From the NCBI GenBank assembly GCA_002394165.1, contig DGTA01000136.1, positions 1 through 25,156 of the forward strand: DNA of 25,156 nucleotides. The letters are read 5' to 3'. The notes beneath the pieces were generated by a model. That model ran no database searches. It saw only the letters and a program-made list of their open reading frames with translations, and was not told the origin of the DNA. Both the position numbers and the translations under genes were made by a program. Origin of the DNA: Lachnospiraceae bacterium UBA4348. GTDB lineage: Bacteria; Bacillota; Clostridia; Lachnospirales; Lachnospiraceae. Position 1 is the first letter of the stretch, and every line of letters starts with the position of its first letter. Shown here piece after piece: positions 1 through 8,294 of the stretch.

Positions 1-516
1 TGCATAGAAAACTGCGCTGCCAGGCTTACCTCGCCCGGACTCGGGCGCGAGGTCGGCGCCTCTCTCGATACGCTTCGCCTTATGTACCAGGGACTTTTCC
101 TGTCTCCGACGGTGACGGCGGGAGCTCTCAAGGGGGCTGTTTTTGCCGCCGCCTGCTACCAGGGGCTCGGCTTTAAGGTGATCCCGGGCCCGGACGCCGA
201 GAGAACGGATATCATCCAGGCGGTTGAATTTAACAGTGCCGATAAGCTGATCGCCTTCTGCGAGGGGATCCAGGCAGCCGCTCCGGTCGACTCCTATGTG
301 CGCCCTGAGCCCTGGGCCATGCCCGGCTATGACTGTGATGTGATCATGGCCGCCGGCGCCTTTATCTCCGGATCGTCTATCGAACTTAGCGCGGACGGCC
401 CCCTGCGTCCACCCTATGCCGCCTACTTCCAGGGAGGTCTTACCTGGGACCATGCCCGTTACGGGATCATGCGCTCCCTCCAGTCACTTTTCGACAAAGG
501 TCTTGTGACGATCTGA
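1..516 (+). CDS. Methionine gamma-lyase family (aluminium-resistance/YnbB-like) PLP enzyme, C-terminal part
   Basis: The reading frame is open from the first base to the TGA at 514-516, giving 171 residues of a protein whose N-terminus lies left of the window. The sequence matches my knowledge of the C-terminal half of the Met_gamma_lyase (YnbB, 'aluminium resistance protein') family. Recognisable stretches are ENCAARLTSPGLG, a GALKGAVFAAA helix, ERTDIIQAV, AAPVDSYVRPEPW, and the ending SIELSADGPLRPPY followed by YFQGGLTW. These are fold-type I PLP enzymes; the substrate of this branch is not firmly established. The PLP-binding lysine should be in the missing part. The FAD dehydrogenase gene starts 12 bases after the stop, so the two are probably co-transcribed. 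Family assignment is confident; the physiological reaction is not. Confidence 0.88.
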   Translation, partial: CIENCAARLTSPGLGREVGASLDTLRLMYQGLFLSPTVTAGALKGAVFAAACYQGLGFKVIPGPDAERTDIIQAVEFNSADKLIAFCEGIQAAAPVDSYVRPEPWAMPGYDCDVIMAAGAFISGSSIELSADGPLRPPYAAYFQGGLTWDHARYGIMRSLQSLFDKGLVTI

Positions 517-528
517 AAGGAGTCTGTT

Positions 529-2169
529 TTGATCAGGATTCAGCAGCTTAAAATGAGACCGGATCACACTTCCTCTGCTCTGGCAAAGAAAGCCGCCTCC
601 GTGCTGGGTATCCCGGAGAGGGATATCCGCTCCCTGGAAATTGTCAGGCGCTCGGTGGATGCCCACAGGAGAGGGCAAATCCTGTATGTCTATACAGTGG
701 ATGTCAGTGTCGCGGCCCAGGAGAAGGTCCTTCGGCGGCTGAAAGGCCATAAAGATATCTTCCGGTATGAGAAAAAGCCGTATGTCTTCATGCCCGGACT
801 GGATAAAGAAAAAGTTGAAGAAGCCATGGGGAAAGCCTTAAGGCCCGTCATCATCGGAGCGGGGCCTGCCGGGCTTTTCTGCGCGCTTATGCTCGCCCGC
901 AAGGGCGCCCGCCCGATCGTCCTGGAGAGAGGACAGATGGTGGAAGAGAGGGAGAGGACTGTCCGTCGTTTCTGGGAACAGGGTATCCTTGATCCCGAAT
1001 CGAATGTCCAGTTTGGGGAGGGCGGCGCCGGAACCTTTTCGGACGGCAAGCTTAACACCTCGATCAAGGACCCGGACGGGAAGATCCGCTTCATCCTCGA
1101 GACCTTCATTGAACACGGGGCGCCAATGGAGATCGGTTATGACTACCAGCCTCATATCGGCACCGACAACCTGACCCGCGTCGTTAAAAAGATACGCGAA
1201 GAGATCCAGATGCTGGGAGGAGAGATCCGTTTCGATTCATGCCTGAAGGGGATCACTCCACTCAGGGAGGGCGGATACAGACTCGATGTGCTCGAAAGCC
1301 GCTCCGGAGAGGAGACCTCCCTGACGGCGTCCGGTGTGGTGCTTGCCATCGGACACAGCGCCAGGGATACCTTTTCCATGCTTTATGAGCTGGGCCTTCC
1401 CATGGAGGCGAAATCCTTTGCCTGCGGGGTGCGCGTCCAGCATCCCCAGAAGATGATCAATGACGCCCAGTACGGGCCGGACTGTGAATTTGAGATGGGC
1501 GCCGCTCCCTATAAGCTTACCGGCCGCACCCATGAGGGAAGGGGTGTTTATTCGTTCTGCATGTGCCCGGGAGGAGATGTCGTCAATGCCTCCTCGCAGG
1601 AGGGCATGCTGGCGGTTAACGGAATGAGCGGATACTTGAGGGACGGGGCAAACGCCAACAGCGCGATCGTTGTGACCGTGTCGCCTGAGGATTACGGCGG
1701 GGAGGATGCCCTTGCCGGTGTCCGTTTCCAGCAGATGATCGAGAGAAAGGCCTACGAAGCCGGCGGCGGAAAGATCCCCGTCCAGCGCTTTGAGGATTAC
1801 TGCCTTGGGAGGCCTTCCGAAACCCTCGGCAGCTCTTTTCCTTCCTTCAAAGGAGCCTATGCGCCGGCAAATGTGAGAGGCGTCTTCCCGGAGACGATCG
1901 CCTCCGCCATTGAAGAAGGGATGCACTATTTCGGGACAAAGATCAGGGGCTTTGACGGTGACGACGTCCTTCTCGCAGCTGCGGAGACGCGCACGTCAAG
2001 TCCTGTGAGGATCATCCGCGGCGAGAACCGGCAGTCCGGTCCGTTTCCCGGGATCTTTCCCTGCGGGGAGGGAGCGGGATACGCAGGCGGGATCACCTCG
2101 GCGGCGGCCGACGGCATCCGTGTGGCCGAGGCGGTATTGACTTTCTTATTGAATAATGAAATAATATGA
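529..2169 (+). CDS. NAD(P)/FAD-dependent oxidoreductase (COG2509-type dehydrogenase)
   Basis: The 546-residue protein starts at TTG 529, preceded by AAAGGAG at 516-522 with a 6-base spacer. Residues 1-100 form a small alpha/beta N-terminal domain. A Rossmann FAD-binding motif follows (VIIGAGPAGLFCAL, with GAGPAG at residues 110-115), then an E-R-G segment ending the second beta strand. FGEGGAGTFSDGKLN lies around residues 163-177, and the C-terminal FAD loop reads CGEGAGYAGGITSAAADG. This layout and length fit the uncharacterised FAD-dependent dehydrogenase family COG2509, common next to radC and mre genes in Clostridia. The protein is presumably cytoplasmic, since no signal peptide or membrane segment is visible. 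The electron donor and acceptor are unknown. A promoter for the following genes overlaps its last codons. Confidence 0.9.
   Translation: MIRIQQLKMRPDHTSSALAKKAASVLGIPERDIRSLEIVRRSVDAHRRGQILYVYTVDVSVAAQEKVLRRLKGHKDIFRYEKKPYVFMPGLDKEKVEEAMGKALRPVIIGAGPAGLFCALMLARKGARPIVLERGQMVEERERTVRRFWEQGILDPESNVQFGEGGAGTFSDGKLNTSIKDPDGKIRFILETFIEHGAPMEIGYDYQPHIGTDNLTRVVKKIREEIQMLGGEIRFDSCLKGITPLREGGYRLDVLESRSGEETSLTASGVVLAIGHSARDTFSMLYELGLPMEAKSFACGVRVQHPQKMINDAQYGPDCEFEMGAAPYKLTGRTHEGRGVYSFCMCPGGDVVNASSQEGMLAVNGMSGYLRDGANANSAIVVTVSPEDYGGEDALAGVRFQQMIERKAYEAGGGKIPVQRFEDYCLGRPSETLGSSFPSFKGAYAPANVRGVFPETIASAIEEGMHYFGTKIRGFDGDDVLLAAAETRTSSPVRIIRGENRQSGPFPGIFPCGEGAGYAGGITSAAADGIRVAEAVLTFLLNNEII
2137..2165 (+). 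promoter_or_regulatory. Probable sigma-A promoter for the radC-mre operon
   Basis: TTGACT (2137-2142) and AATAAT (2160-2165) are separated by exactly 17 bases; each box differs from consensus at one position. The site overlaps the 3' end of the FAD dehydrogenase gene in a locally AT-rich patch and would start transcription near 2172, about 36 bases before radC. I infer it drives radC and the downstream cell-shape genes; read-through from upstream is also possible, as no terminator is visible before it. Confidence 0.6.
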
Positions 2170-2207
2170 TGATTAAGTATTTTTCGGGAGAGCGCTGACA
2201 ATTATCC

Positions 2208-2900
2208 ATGTCAGAAACCGTAATGAAAAATCTTCCGCTGCAGGAACAGCCCTATGAAAAGTTCCGGCAGCAGGGCTGCCGCTCACTTACGGATGCAGAG
2301 CTTTTAAGCATCATCGTGGGGAGCGGTTCAAAAGGGCTTTCGGCCCTGTCCATGTGCCGCCGGATCTTAAGCCTGCCCGAGTGCAGGGGGCTTGCCGGCC
2401 TTGGCCGCATGAAATTTTCCCTTCTCACCGGAATGAAAGGGATCGGACCGGTAAAGGCCATGAAACTGGCCTGTATCGGTGAATTGTCGAGGCGGATCGC
2501 AAAGGAGAACGTTTCCGCCTGCCTCGACCTTCGCAGCCCCGAAACGGTTGCCGAATACTATATGGAGGATTTCCGTCATGAGGAGGCTGAAAAAGTCGTT
2601 CTTCTCATGCTTGACTCCCGAAGCCGCCTGGTGGGGGAGGAAGTGATCTCCAGAGGCACGGTGAACATGTCGGCCATCTCTCCGAGAGAGATCTTTCTGA
2701 CAGCTCTGCGCTACGGAGCCGTCAGCATCATCCTGATGCATAACCATCCCAGCGGGGATCCCTCGCCCAGCGGTGAGGACCTTTCACTGACGGCCCAGGT
2801 TGAGCAGGCCGGAAAGCTCATCGGGATCGAACTTGCAGATCACATTATCATGGGTGACCAGTGCTATTTCAGTTTCCGGCAGTATGAATTATTAATGTGA
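2208..2900 (+). CDS. radC: RadC family JAB/MPN+ domain protein
   Basis: The 230-residue length is typical of RadC. The N-terminal part contains the helix-hairpin-helix-like region of the UPF0758 family (LTDAELLSIIVGSGSKG, then TGMKGIGPVKAMKLACIGEL). The C-terminal half is a JAB1/MPN+ metal-binding domain with the motif HNHPSGDPSPSGED, giving zinc ligands H178, H180 and D191. Despite the historical name, a direct DNA-repair role is doubtful and the substrate is unknown. The start is ATG 2208 or, less likely, ATG 2223; an in-frame stop at 2196-2198 rules out starts further upstream. The Shine-Dalgarno sequence is poor: GGGAG ends 17 bases before ATG 2208. The gene is the first after the promoter and ends 13 bases before mreB. 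Confidence 0.93.
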   Translation: MSETVMKNLPLQEQPYEKFRQQGCRSLTDAELLSIIVGSGSKGLSALSMCRRILSLPECRGLAGLGRMKFSLLTGMKGIGPVKAMKLACIGELSRRIAKENVSACLDLRSPETVAEYYMEDFRHEEAEKVVLLMLDSRSRLVGEEVISRGTVNMSAISPREIFLTALRYGAVSIILMHNHPSGDPSPSGEDLSLTAQVEQAGKLIGIELADHIIMGDQCYFSFRQYELLM

Positions 2901-2913
2901 GAAAGAGGCAGCC

Positions 2914-3918
2914 ATGCTTTTTAAATCGCTGTATGGTGTCGATCTGGGCACCGATACGCTCAAGCTGCGCGATAAGGACGGCCAGCACTTCCTTGACAGC
3001 AAGAACATGATCGCCGTCAGGAACAACTCCAAAGTGATCGCGATCGGAAACGACGCCTGGGAGATGTATGAAAAAAATCCGGTCGACGTTGAGGTCAGCT
3101 GTCCCATGTCGGGCGGAGTCATTGCCAGCGCGACCAATATGGAGAGAGTGCTCTCCTATACACTGCGCCAGTTTACGACCTTCGCCCGGAAAAGCTCCGG
3201 CCTTTGCCTGGCGGTCCCGACCAATGTGACGCCGGTCGAGCAGAGAGCTTTTTTCAATGTTATTAGTGACAGCCGGCAGACAAACCGTGTCCGGCTTATA
3301 GACAAGGGTCTGGCGGATGCCGTTAGCATCGGCCTTGATGTGCTGTCCGGAAGCGGACATATGATCGTCAATATAGGAGCTGACACGACAGAGATCTCGG
3401 TCATTTCGGGCGGCAAGGTCATCCTTGGCCAGACGCTCCGCCTGGGAGGGCGAAAGCTCGATGAGGAGATCGCCACCATGATCCGCCGCAAATTCAACAT
3501 CAACATCGGCATGAAGACGGCGCAGGTTTTGAAGAACAATCTCGCCTTCATGATCAACGGCCCCCGTCTGGAGCAGCAGATCTTCGGGATCCATACGCTT
3601 TCCGGCCTGCCCAAGTCAGATGTCATTCCTTCGCTGGCGGTCAGTGTCGCCATCATTGACGTGATCGACCGCATCATCGAAGAGATCCAGGCGGTCTACG
3701 GAAGAGTGCCGCCGCAGCTGTCGCGGGATATCGCCCGGGAGGGCATTTTCCTGACCGGCGGCGTCTCTATGATCCTGAACCTGCCGATCTATATGCAGAA
3801 GGAGATCGGGCTTCCGATCTATCATATACAGGATCCGCGCAACAGTACGATCCGCGGGATCCTTGAGATCATCAACCGAAAAGAACTGCTTGAACTGACC
3901 AGGACCCCTGCGCTTTGA
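2914..3918 (+). CDS. mreB: Rod shape-determining protein MreB, divergent form
   Basis: The 334-residue protein has the actin/HSP70 ATPase fold. The phosphate-1 loop is GVDLGTDTLKL (from residue 8), one residue shorter than the usual MreB GTANTLV. The catalytic-glutamate motif VPTNVTPVEQRA gives E109. Phosphate-2 is NIGADTTEIS (from N153), and the adenosine motif is LTGGVSMI (L280-I287). It lacks the usual N-terminal membrane-binding sequence and is clearly divergent from Bacillus or E. coli MreB, yet it sits directly before mreC, which supports its role as the elongasome filament. Such divergent MreB proteins are, to my knowledge, common in Lachnospiraceae. The start ATG follows AAAGAGG (2902-2908) with a 5-base spacer. 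Further mreB paralogues may exist elsewhere in the genome. Confidence 0.88.
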   Translation: MLFKSLYGVDLGTDTLKLRDKDGQHFLDSKNMIAVRNNSKVIAIGNDAWEMYEKNPVDVEVSCPMSGGVIASATNMERVLSYTLRQFTTFARKSSGLCLAVPTNVTPVEQRAFFNVISDSRQTNRVRLIDKGLADAVSIGLDVLSGSGHMIVNIGADTTEISVISGGKVILGQTLRLGGRKLDEEIATMIRRKFNINIGMKTAQVLKNNLAFMINGPRLEQQIFGIHTLSGLPKSDVIPSLAVSVAIIDVIDRIIEEIQAVYGRVPPQLSRDIAREGIFLTGGVSMILNLPIYMQKEIGLPIYHIQDPRNSTIRGILEIINRKELLELTRTPAL

Positions 3919-3954
3919 CGGGAGGGTGTCCTTTACCGGAGGGACTCATTTTTT

Positions 3955-4878
3955 ATGAGAAAAGACAAATACCAGAACACATCCGCTAAAACGATCCTGA
4001 CATTGCTCACGGTCCTGTGCGTTTTCCTGATCGGGGTCTCCATCGTCAACAGCAGTGCACTTGCTCCCGTCAGGAATATTGTCGGGATCGTTGTGATGCC
4101 CGTCCAGAAAGGGATCAGCCAGCTTGGGCGCTACCTTGGCTCGATCTCCGAAAATGTTTCCAGTTCATCCGAGCTGAGGGCGGAGAATGAGGCCCTCAAA
4201 CAGCAGCTGGATATTCTCACGGCAGAGAACAGTGAGCTGGTCCTCGACAAGGAGGAGCTGTCCCGCTTAAGAGAACTGCTGGAACTGTCCGAGACCTATG
4301 CCGATTATAAGACGACCGGCGCTCATGTGATCTCCAAAGACAGCGGAAACTGGTTCTCCACCTTCACCATCGACAAGGGCACGGAGGACGGGATCGTAAA
4401 GGACTGCAACGTGATCGCCGGCTCCGGGCTTGTCGGGATCGTGACGGATGCCGGTCCGGGCTGGGCCGTCGTGCGCTCGATCATCGATGACAATTCCAAT
4501 GTCAGCGCCATGGTCTCCAACACCTCGGACACATGCATCATTGCCGGCAATCTCGAGCTGATCGACCAGGGGTCGCTCAATCTCGTCAAGCTCACGGATG
4601 AGGACAACAAAGTCCACGTGGGAGACAAGGTGGTAACCAGCAATATCAGTGAGAAATACCTGCCGGGCATCCTGATCGGCTATATCAGCCAGCTCAACAA
4701 CGATGCCAATAACCTGACAAAATCCGGGGAGATCACCCCTGTGGTCGACTTCAAGCATCTGCAGGAAGTCCTGGTCATCCTCGAGACTAAGAATTATGTG
4801 GCAAGTCCCGACGATGCCAAAAACCAGATCGTCAACGATGTGGACGTGCCCGCCCCGGCAGCCGAGGAGGATGCCTGA
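3955..4878 (+). CDS. mreC: Rod shape-determining protein MreC
   Basis: The 307-residue protein has a short cytoplasmic tail, one membrane segment at about residues 14-34, and a coiled coil at about 60-105 rich in L/E heptads (AENEALKQQLDILTAENSEL). The extracellular beta domain follows, with the typical GTEDGIVKDCNVIAGSGLVG, GDKVVTSNIS and YLPGILIGYI segments. MreC bridges MreB, MreD, PBP2 and RodA and is thought to activate PBP2. The start ATG 3955 follows CCGGAGGG (3936-3943) by 11 bases. The C-terminus ends in an Ala/Pro/acid tail, and its last codons carry the ribosome binding site of mreD. Order between mreB and mreD agrees with the assignment. Confidence 0.96.
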   Translation: MRKDKYQNTSAKTILTLLTVLCVFLIGVSIVNSSALAPVRNIVGIVVMPVQKGISQLGRYLGSISENVSSSSELRAENEALKQQLDILTAENSELVLDKEELSRLRELLELSETYADYKTTGAHVISKDSGNWFSTFTIDKGTEDGIVKDCNVIAGSGLVGIVTDAGPGWAVVRSIIDDNSNVSAMVSNTSDTCIIAGNLELIDQGSLNLVKLTDEDNKVHVGDKVVTSNISEKYLPGILIGYISQLNNDANNLTKSGEITPVVDFKHLQEVLVILETKNYVASPDDAKNQIVNDVDVPAPAAEEDA

Positions 4879-4880
4879 TT

Positions 4881-5399
4881 TTGAAGCGCAAGATAGTGAC
4901 CGGAATACTGATCATAGTGACTGTTCTTCTGCAGTGCAGCGTTTTCCAGATATTTGAGATCGCGTCCATCAAGCCGAACCTGATGGTCATCCTGGCCGTG
5001 TCCTTCGGACTGATGAGGGGGAGACTGTCCGGCCTGCTGGTAGGCTTTGCCGGAGGCCTGATCATGGATCTTTTCTATCCGGGGCAGATAGGCATCAATG
5101 CGCTGCTCTACATGTGGATAGGCTACGCGAGCGGCTACTGTTACCGGATATTTTATGATGATGACATCAAAACGCCTCTGCTTCTGGTAACGGCCGGCGA
5201 CCTGTTCTACAGCATCAGCCGTTATATACTGACATTCCTGCTCCGGGGCAGGATCCACGTCCTTTTCTATCTGAGAAGGATCATCATTCCCGAACTTCTG
5301 TACACGATCATCGCCACTTTGGTGGTCTATCATCTGCTGTACAGGATCAATCTTCGACTTAACAAGAGTGATAAAAGGAGTTTAGACAGCATTGCGTAA
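4881..5399 (+). CDS. mreD: Rod shape-determining protein MreD
   Basis: This is a 172-residue, very hydrophobic protein with about five membrane segments and the MreD-type pattern KPNLMVILAVSFGLMRGR, then GFAGGLIMDLFYPGQIG. The family is a small integral membrane partner of MreC and PBP2. The start is TTG 4881, two bases after the mreC stop, with GAGGAGG (4864-4870) ten bases upstream inside mreC. Translation is therefore likely coupled to mreC. The 3' end overlaps the PBP2 start by 8 bases. Low primary-sequence conservation is normal in MreD, and the assignment rests on hydropathy, size and context together. Confidence 0.93.
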   Translation: MKRKIVTGILIIVTVLLQCSVFQIFEIASIKPNLMVILAVSFGLMRGRLSGLLVGFAGGLIMDLFYPGQIGINALLYMWIGYASGYCYRIFYDDDIKTPLLLVTAGDLFYSISRYILTFLLRGRIHVLFYLRRIIIPELLYTIIATLVVYHLLYRINLRLNKSDKRSLDSIA

Positions 5400-8277
5400 C
5401 AGAAGAAGCCGTCGTTTCATCCGCGGAACAAATCTGCGTATCCTTGTGCTGACCATCATCTTCGTCGTAATGGCGGGAGTGCTGGTCCAGCGTCTGTTTG
5501 ACCTGCAGATCATCCGCGGTGAAACTTATCTCAACAGCTTTGCCATGTCCATAAAGAAGACCCGCACGCTCCAGAGCACCCGCGGCCAGATCTATGACTG
5601 CGACGGGGACCTGCTGGCTTACAACCAGCTGTCATACGTGGTCGTCTTCGAGGACAGGGGATCCTACGAGAGCACCCACATCCGCAACCTGACGCTCAAC
5701 AGTATTCTCTACCGGACCATTCAGATCATTGAGAGCCACGGGGATTCTATTACGACCGATTTCCGCGTTGCCTTAAATGACGAGGGTGAATTCGTCTACA
5801 CGGCCTCCGGCTTTACACTGAGCCGTTTCAAGGCTGACCTTTTCGGTCAGGCTTATATTGACGACCTTACCGACGAACAGAAGAATCTGACGGCTCCCGA
5901 ACTGATCGAGATGCTGTGCACGACGAAATACTTCGGCCTGATCGATGAACGCACGACGGTGAGAGAGAGGGCAGAGTATCAGCTTCCCGAGGAATTCACG
6001 AAGGAGGAGATCCTTCAGCTGTGCTCGCTCAGGGCCCAGCTCGCCGCCAACAATTTCCAGCGCTACAATTCGATCACGATCGCCAGAAACGTCTGCGAGG
6101 AGACCGTTTCCCAGCTTCTGGAAAACAGCGCCGAGCTTTCCGGGATCGATGTGGTCGAGGATTATCTGAGAATATACAACGATGCAGAGTATTTCTCCCA
6201 GATCATCGGGTATACCGGCAGGATCTCCGCGGAAGAGCTCAAGGATCTGCAGGAGGTCGACAAATCCTATGACGCCAACGATATCGTCGGCAAGGTTGGC
6301 ATGGAGCAGGTCATGGAGACTTCCCTGCACGGGGACAAAGGCTCGGAGACGATCTATGTGGACAACCTGGGGAGGACGCTGAGCACGGAATCAAGGATCG
6401 AGCCGCAGGCCGGCAACAGCCTGTATCTGACCATCGACCGTGACCTTCAGATCGCCGCTTATAAAATACTGGAGCGCTACATCGCAGGTATCCTCTGGCA
6501 GAATATCGTGGATACGGACTCGATCAACACCGAATGGATCACTTCTTCGGATGATGTCCGGATCCCGGTCTATGATGTCTATTTCTCCCTTTTCGAGAAC
6601 AACGTGCTGGACGTGAAGCATCTTTCTTCCAAGGACGCTTCCACGAACGAGAAGCATGTCTACGACCTGTTCCAGAAAAAGGCGGAGGCGATCTTCAATG
6701 AACTGAAGGACCAGCTGATCCGGCCGGATCCAACGCCTTACAGCGAGCTGACCGAGGAGATGCAGGTATATCAGTCTTATATCGTTAATGATATGCTCAC
6801 AAGGACCGGCATCCTCAATTCAGAGGCGATCGACGAGTCCGACCTTACCTGGATCGCCTGGAGCCAGGACGAGAGCATCGGCCTTTCCCAGTTCCTGACC
6901 TATGCGATCTCCAAAAACTGGATCGATATCAACGGCATTACAGAGAATACCGCCTATATGGATTCCGAGGAGATCTATACCGCGCTGGCGGATTATATCC
7001 AGAAATATCTGATGGACGATACGGATTTCTGTAAGCGCGTATTCCGCTACATGCTCAAGGAAGGCTCCCTGAGCGGCTCGGAAGTGTGCCTGCTGCTCTA
7101 TGACCAGGGCATTCTTGATATGGATGTCGACATGTATGATATCCTTTCGGACGGCACGATGGGCGCCTACGATTTCATCCGTGAAAAGATCTACAACCTG
7201 GAGCTCACCCCGGCGCAGCTTGCCCTGACGCCCTGTTCCGGCTCCATCGTGATCACCGACCCCGCCAGCGGGGATGTAAAATGCTGTGTAAGCTATCCCG
7301 GATATGACAGCAACCGGCTTGTCAACGAGATGGACAGCGCCTACTACAATAAGCTGGTGACCGACCTCTCGTCGCCGTTCTACAGCCGCGCGACGCAGGA
7401 GGTCCTGGCTCCCGGCTCTACCTTCAAGATCGTCAGCGCCACGGCCGGCGTAATGGAAAACGTGGTCGCGATCGACGAGGGAATCGGATGTACGGGACTT
7501 TTCGAGGAGGTCGATCCTCCGGTCAAGTGCTGGGTCAATCCCGGTGCCCACGGATATGAAGTGCTCCAGACAGCCATCCGTGATTCATGCAACTATTATT
7601 TCAACACGATCGGTTTCCGCCTCAGCTTTGTGAACGGCGTGTACCAGGATGAGCTGGGTATCGAACAGCTCCAGAAGTACGCGGCCATGTACGGACTTGA
7701 CAGTAAATCGGGCGTGGAGGTTCCGGAAACAGCGCCGCACATTGCCGACTATGATGCCGTGCGTGCAGCCATGGGACAGAGTAATCATTCCTTTACCGTC
7801 ACCCAGCTGGCGAAGTATGTGAATACGATCGCCAACAGCGGCAGCTGCTATGACCTGACGCTGATCAACCGTGTCACGGACTCCAACGGCAATATCATTG
7901 ATTCCAATGAACCCGTTCTTCATTCGACAGTCGACCTCCCGGATAATCTCTGGGGCGCGATCCATGCCGGAATGAGAGCCATGGCCCAGCAGCACGATGT
8001 GTTCCGCGATTACCAGACCGTACCGGTCGCCGGCAAAACGGGAACCGCCCAGGAGACGACCCTGCGGCCTACCCACGCGCTGTTTATCGGTTATGCGCCG
8101 TACAACGACCCGGAAATGACGATCACGGTGAGGATCGCCAACGGATACTCATCATCCAATGCCGCCGCGGCGGCTAAGGATGCCATCTCCTATTATTTCG
8201 GAAAAGAAGAGGAGACCGCACTTGTATCCGATACCGCCGTCACCAACATCACCACCAACAACTCTACTCAGGACTAA
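5392..8277 (+). CDS. mrdA: Penicillin-binding protein 2 (class B, elongasome transpeptidase) with large insertion
   Basis: At 961 residues this is far longer than E. coli PBP2 (633). An N-terminal membrane anchor lies at about residues 15-36, followed by the class B dimerisation (pedestal) region with TRGQIYDCDGDLLAYN near residue 60. The transpeptidase motifs are STFK (S676-K679, catalytic serine 676), SCN (S732-N734) and KTGT (K882-T885). The transpeptidase domain begins at LTIDRDLQ (346-353), but the next core strand GSIVITDP starts only at 617, so about 245 residues (roughly 364-612) are inserted. The enzyme cross-links peptidoglycan with RodA during elongation. The start TTG 5392 lies 11 bases after AAAAGGAG (5373-5380) and overlaps mreD. 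It is unlikely to be FtsI or SpoVD given its place between mreD and rodA. Confidence 0.94.
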   Translation: MRNRRSRRFIRGTNLRILVLTIIFVVMAGVLVQRLFDLQIIRGETYLNSFAMSIKKTRTLQSTRGQIYDCDGDLLAYNQLSYVVVFEDRGSYESTHIRNLTLNSILYRTIQIIESHGDSITTDFRVALNDEGEFVYTASGFTLSRFKADLFGQAYIDDLTDEQKNLTAPELIEMLCTTKYFGLIDERTTVRERAEYQLPEEFTKEEILQLCSLRAQLAANNFQRYNSITIARNVCEETVSQLLENSAELSGIDVVEDYLRIYNDAEYFSQIIGYTGRISAEELKDLQEVDKSYDANDIVGKVGMEQVMETSLHGDKGSETIYVDNLGRTLSTESRIEPQAGNSLYLTIDRDLQIAAYKILERYIAGILWQNIVDTDSINTEWITSSDDVRIPVYDVYFSLFENNVLDVKHLSSKDASTNEKHVYDLFQKKAEAIFNELKDQLIRPDPTPYSELTEEMQVYQSYIVNDMLTRTGILNSEAIDESDLTWIAWSQDESIGLSQFLTYAISKNWIDINGITENTAYMDSEEIYTALADYIQKYLMDDTDFCKRVFRYMLKEGSLSGSEVCLLLYDQGILDMDVDMYDILSDGTMGAYDFIREKIYNLELTPAQLALTPCSGSIVITDPASGDVKCCVSYPGYDSNRLVNEMDSAYYNKLVTDLSSPFYSRATQEVLAPGSTFKIVSATAGVMENVVAIDEGIGCTGLFEEVDPPVKCWVNPGAHGYEVLQTAIRDSCNYYFNTIGFRLSFVNGVYQDELGIEQLQKYAAMYGLDSKSGVEVPETAPHIADYDAVRAAMGQSNHSFTVTQLAKYVNTIANSGSCYDLTLINRVTDSNGNIIDSNEPVLHSTVDLPDNLWGAIHAGMRAMAQQHDVFRDYQTVPVAGKTGTAQETTLRPTHALFIGYAPYNDPEMTITVRIANGYSSSNAAAAAKDAISYYFGKEEETALVSDTAVTNITTNNSTQD

Positions 8278-8294
8278 AAAAAGGAGGTGCCGGA

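Noticed and set aside
1237..1926. A 229-codon minus-strand frame inside the FAD dehydrogenase gene
   Set aside because: It is a shadow of the conserved FAD protein, without its own ribosome site.
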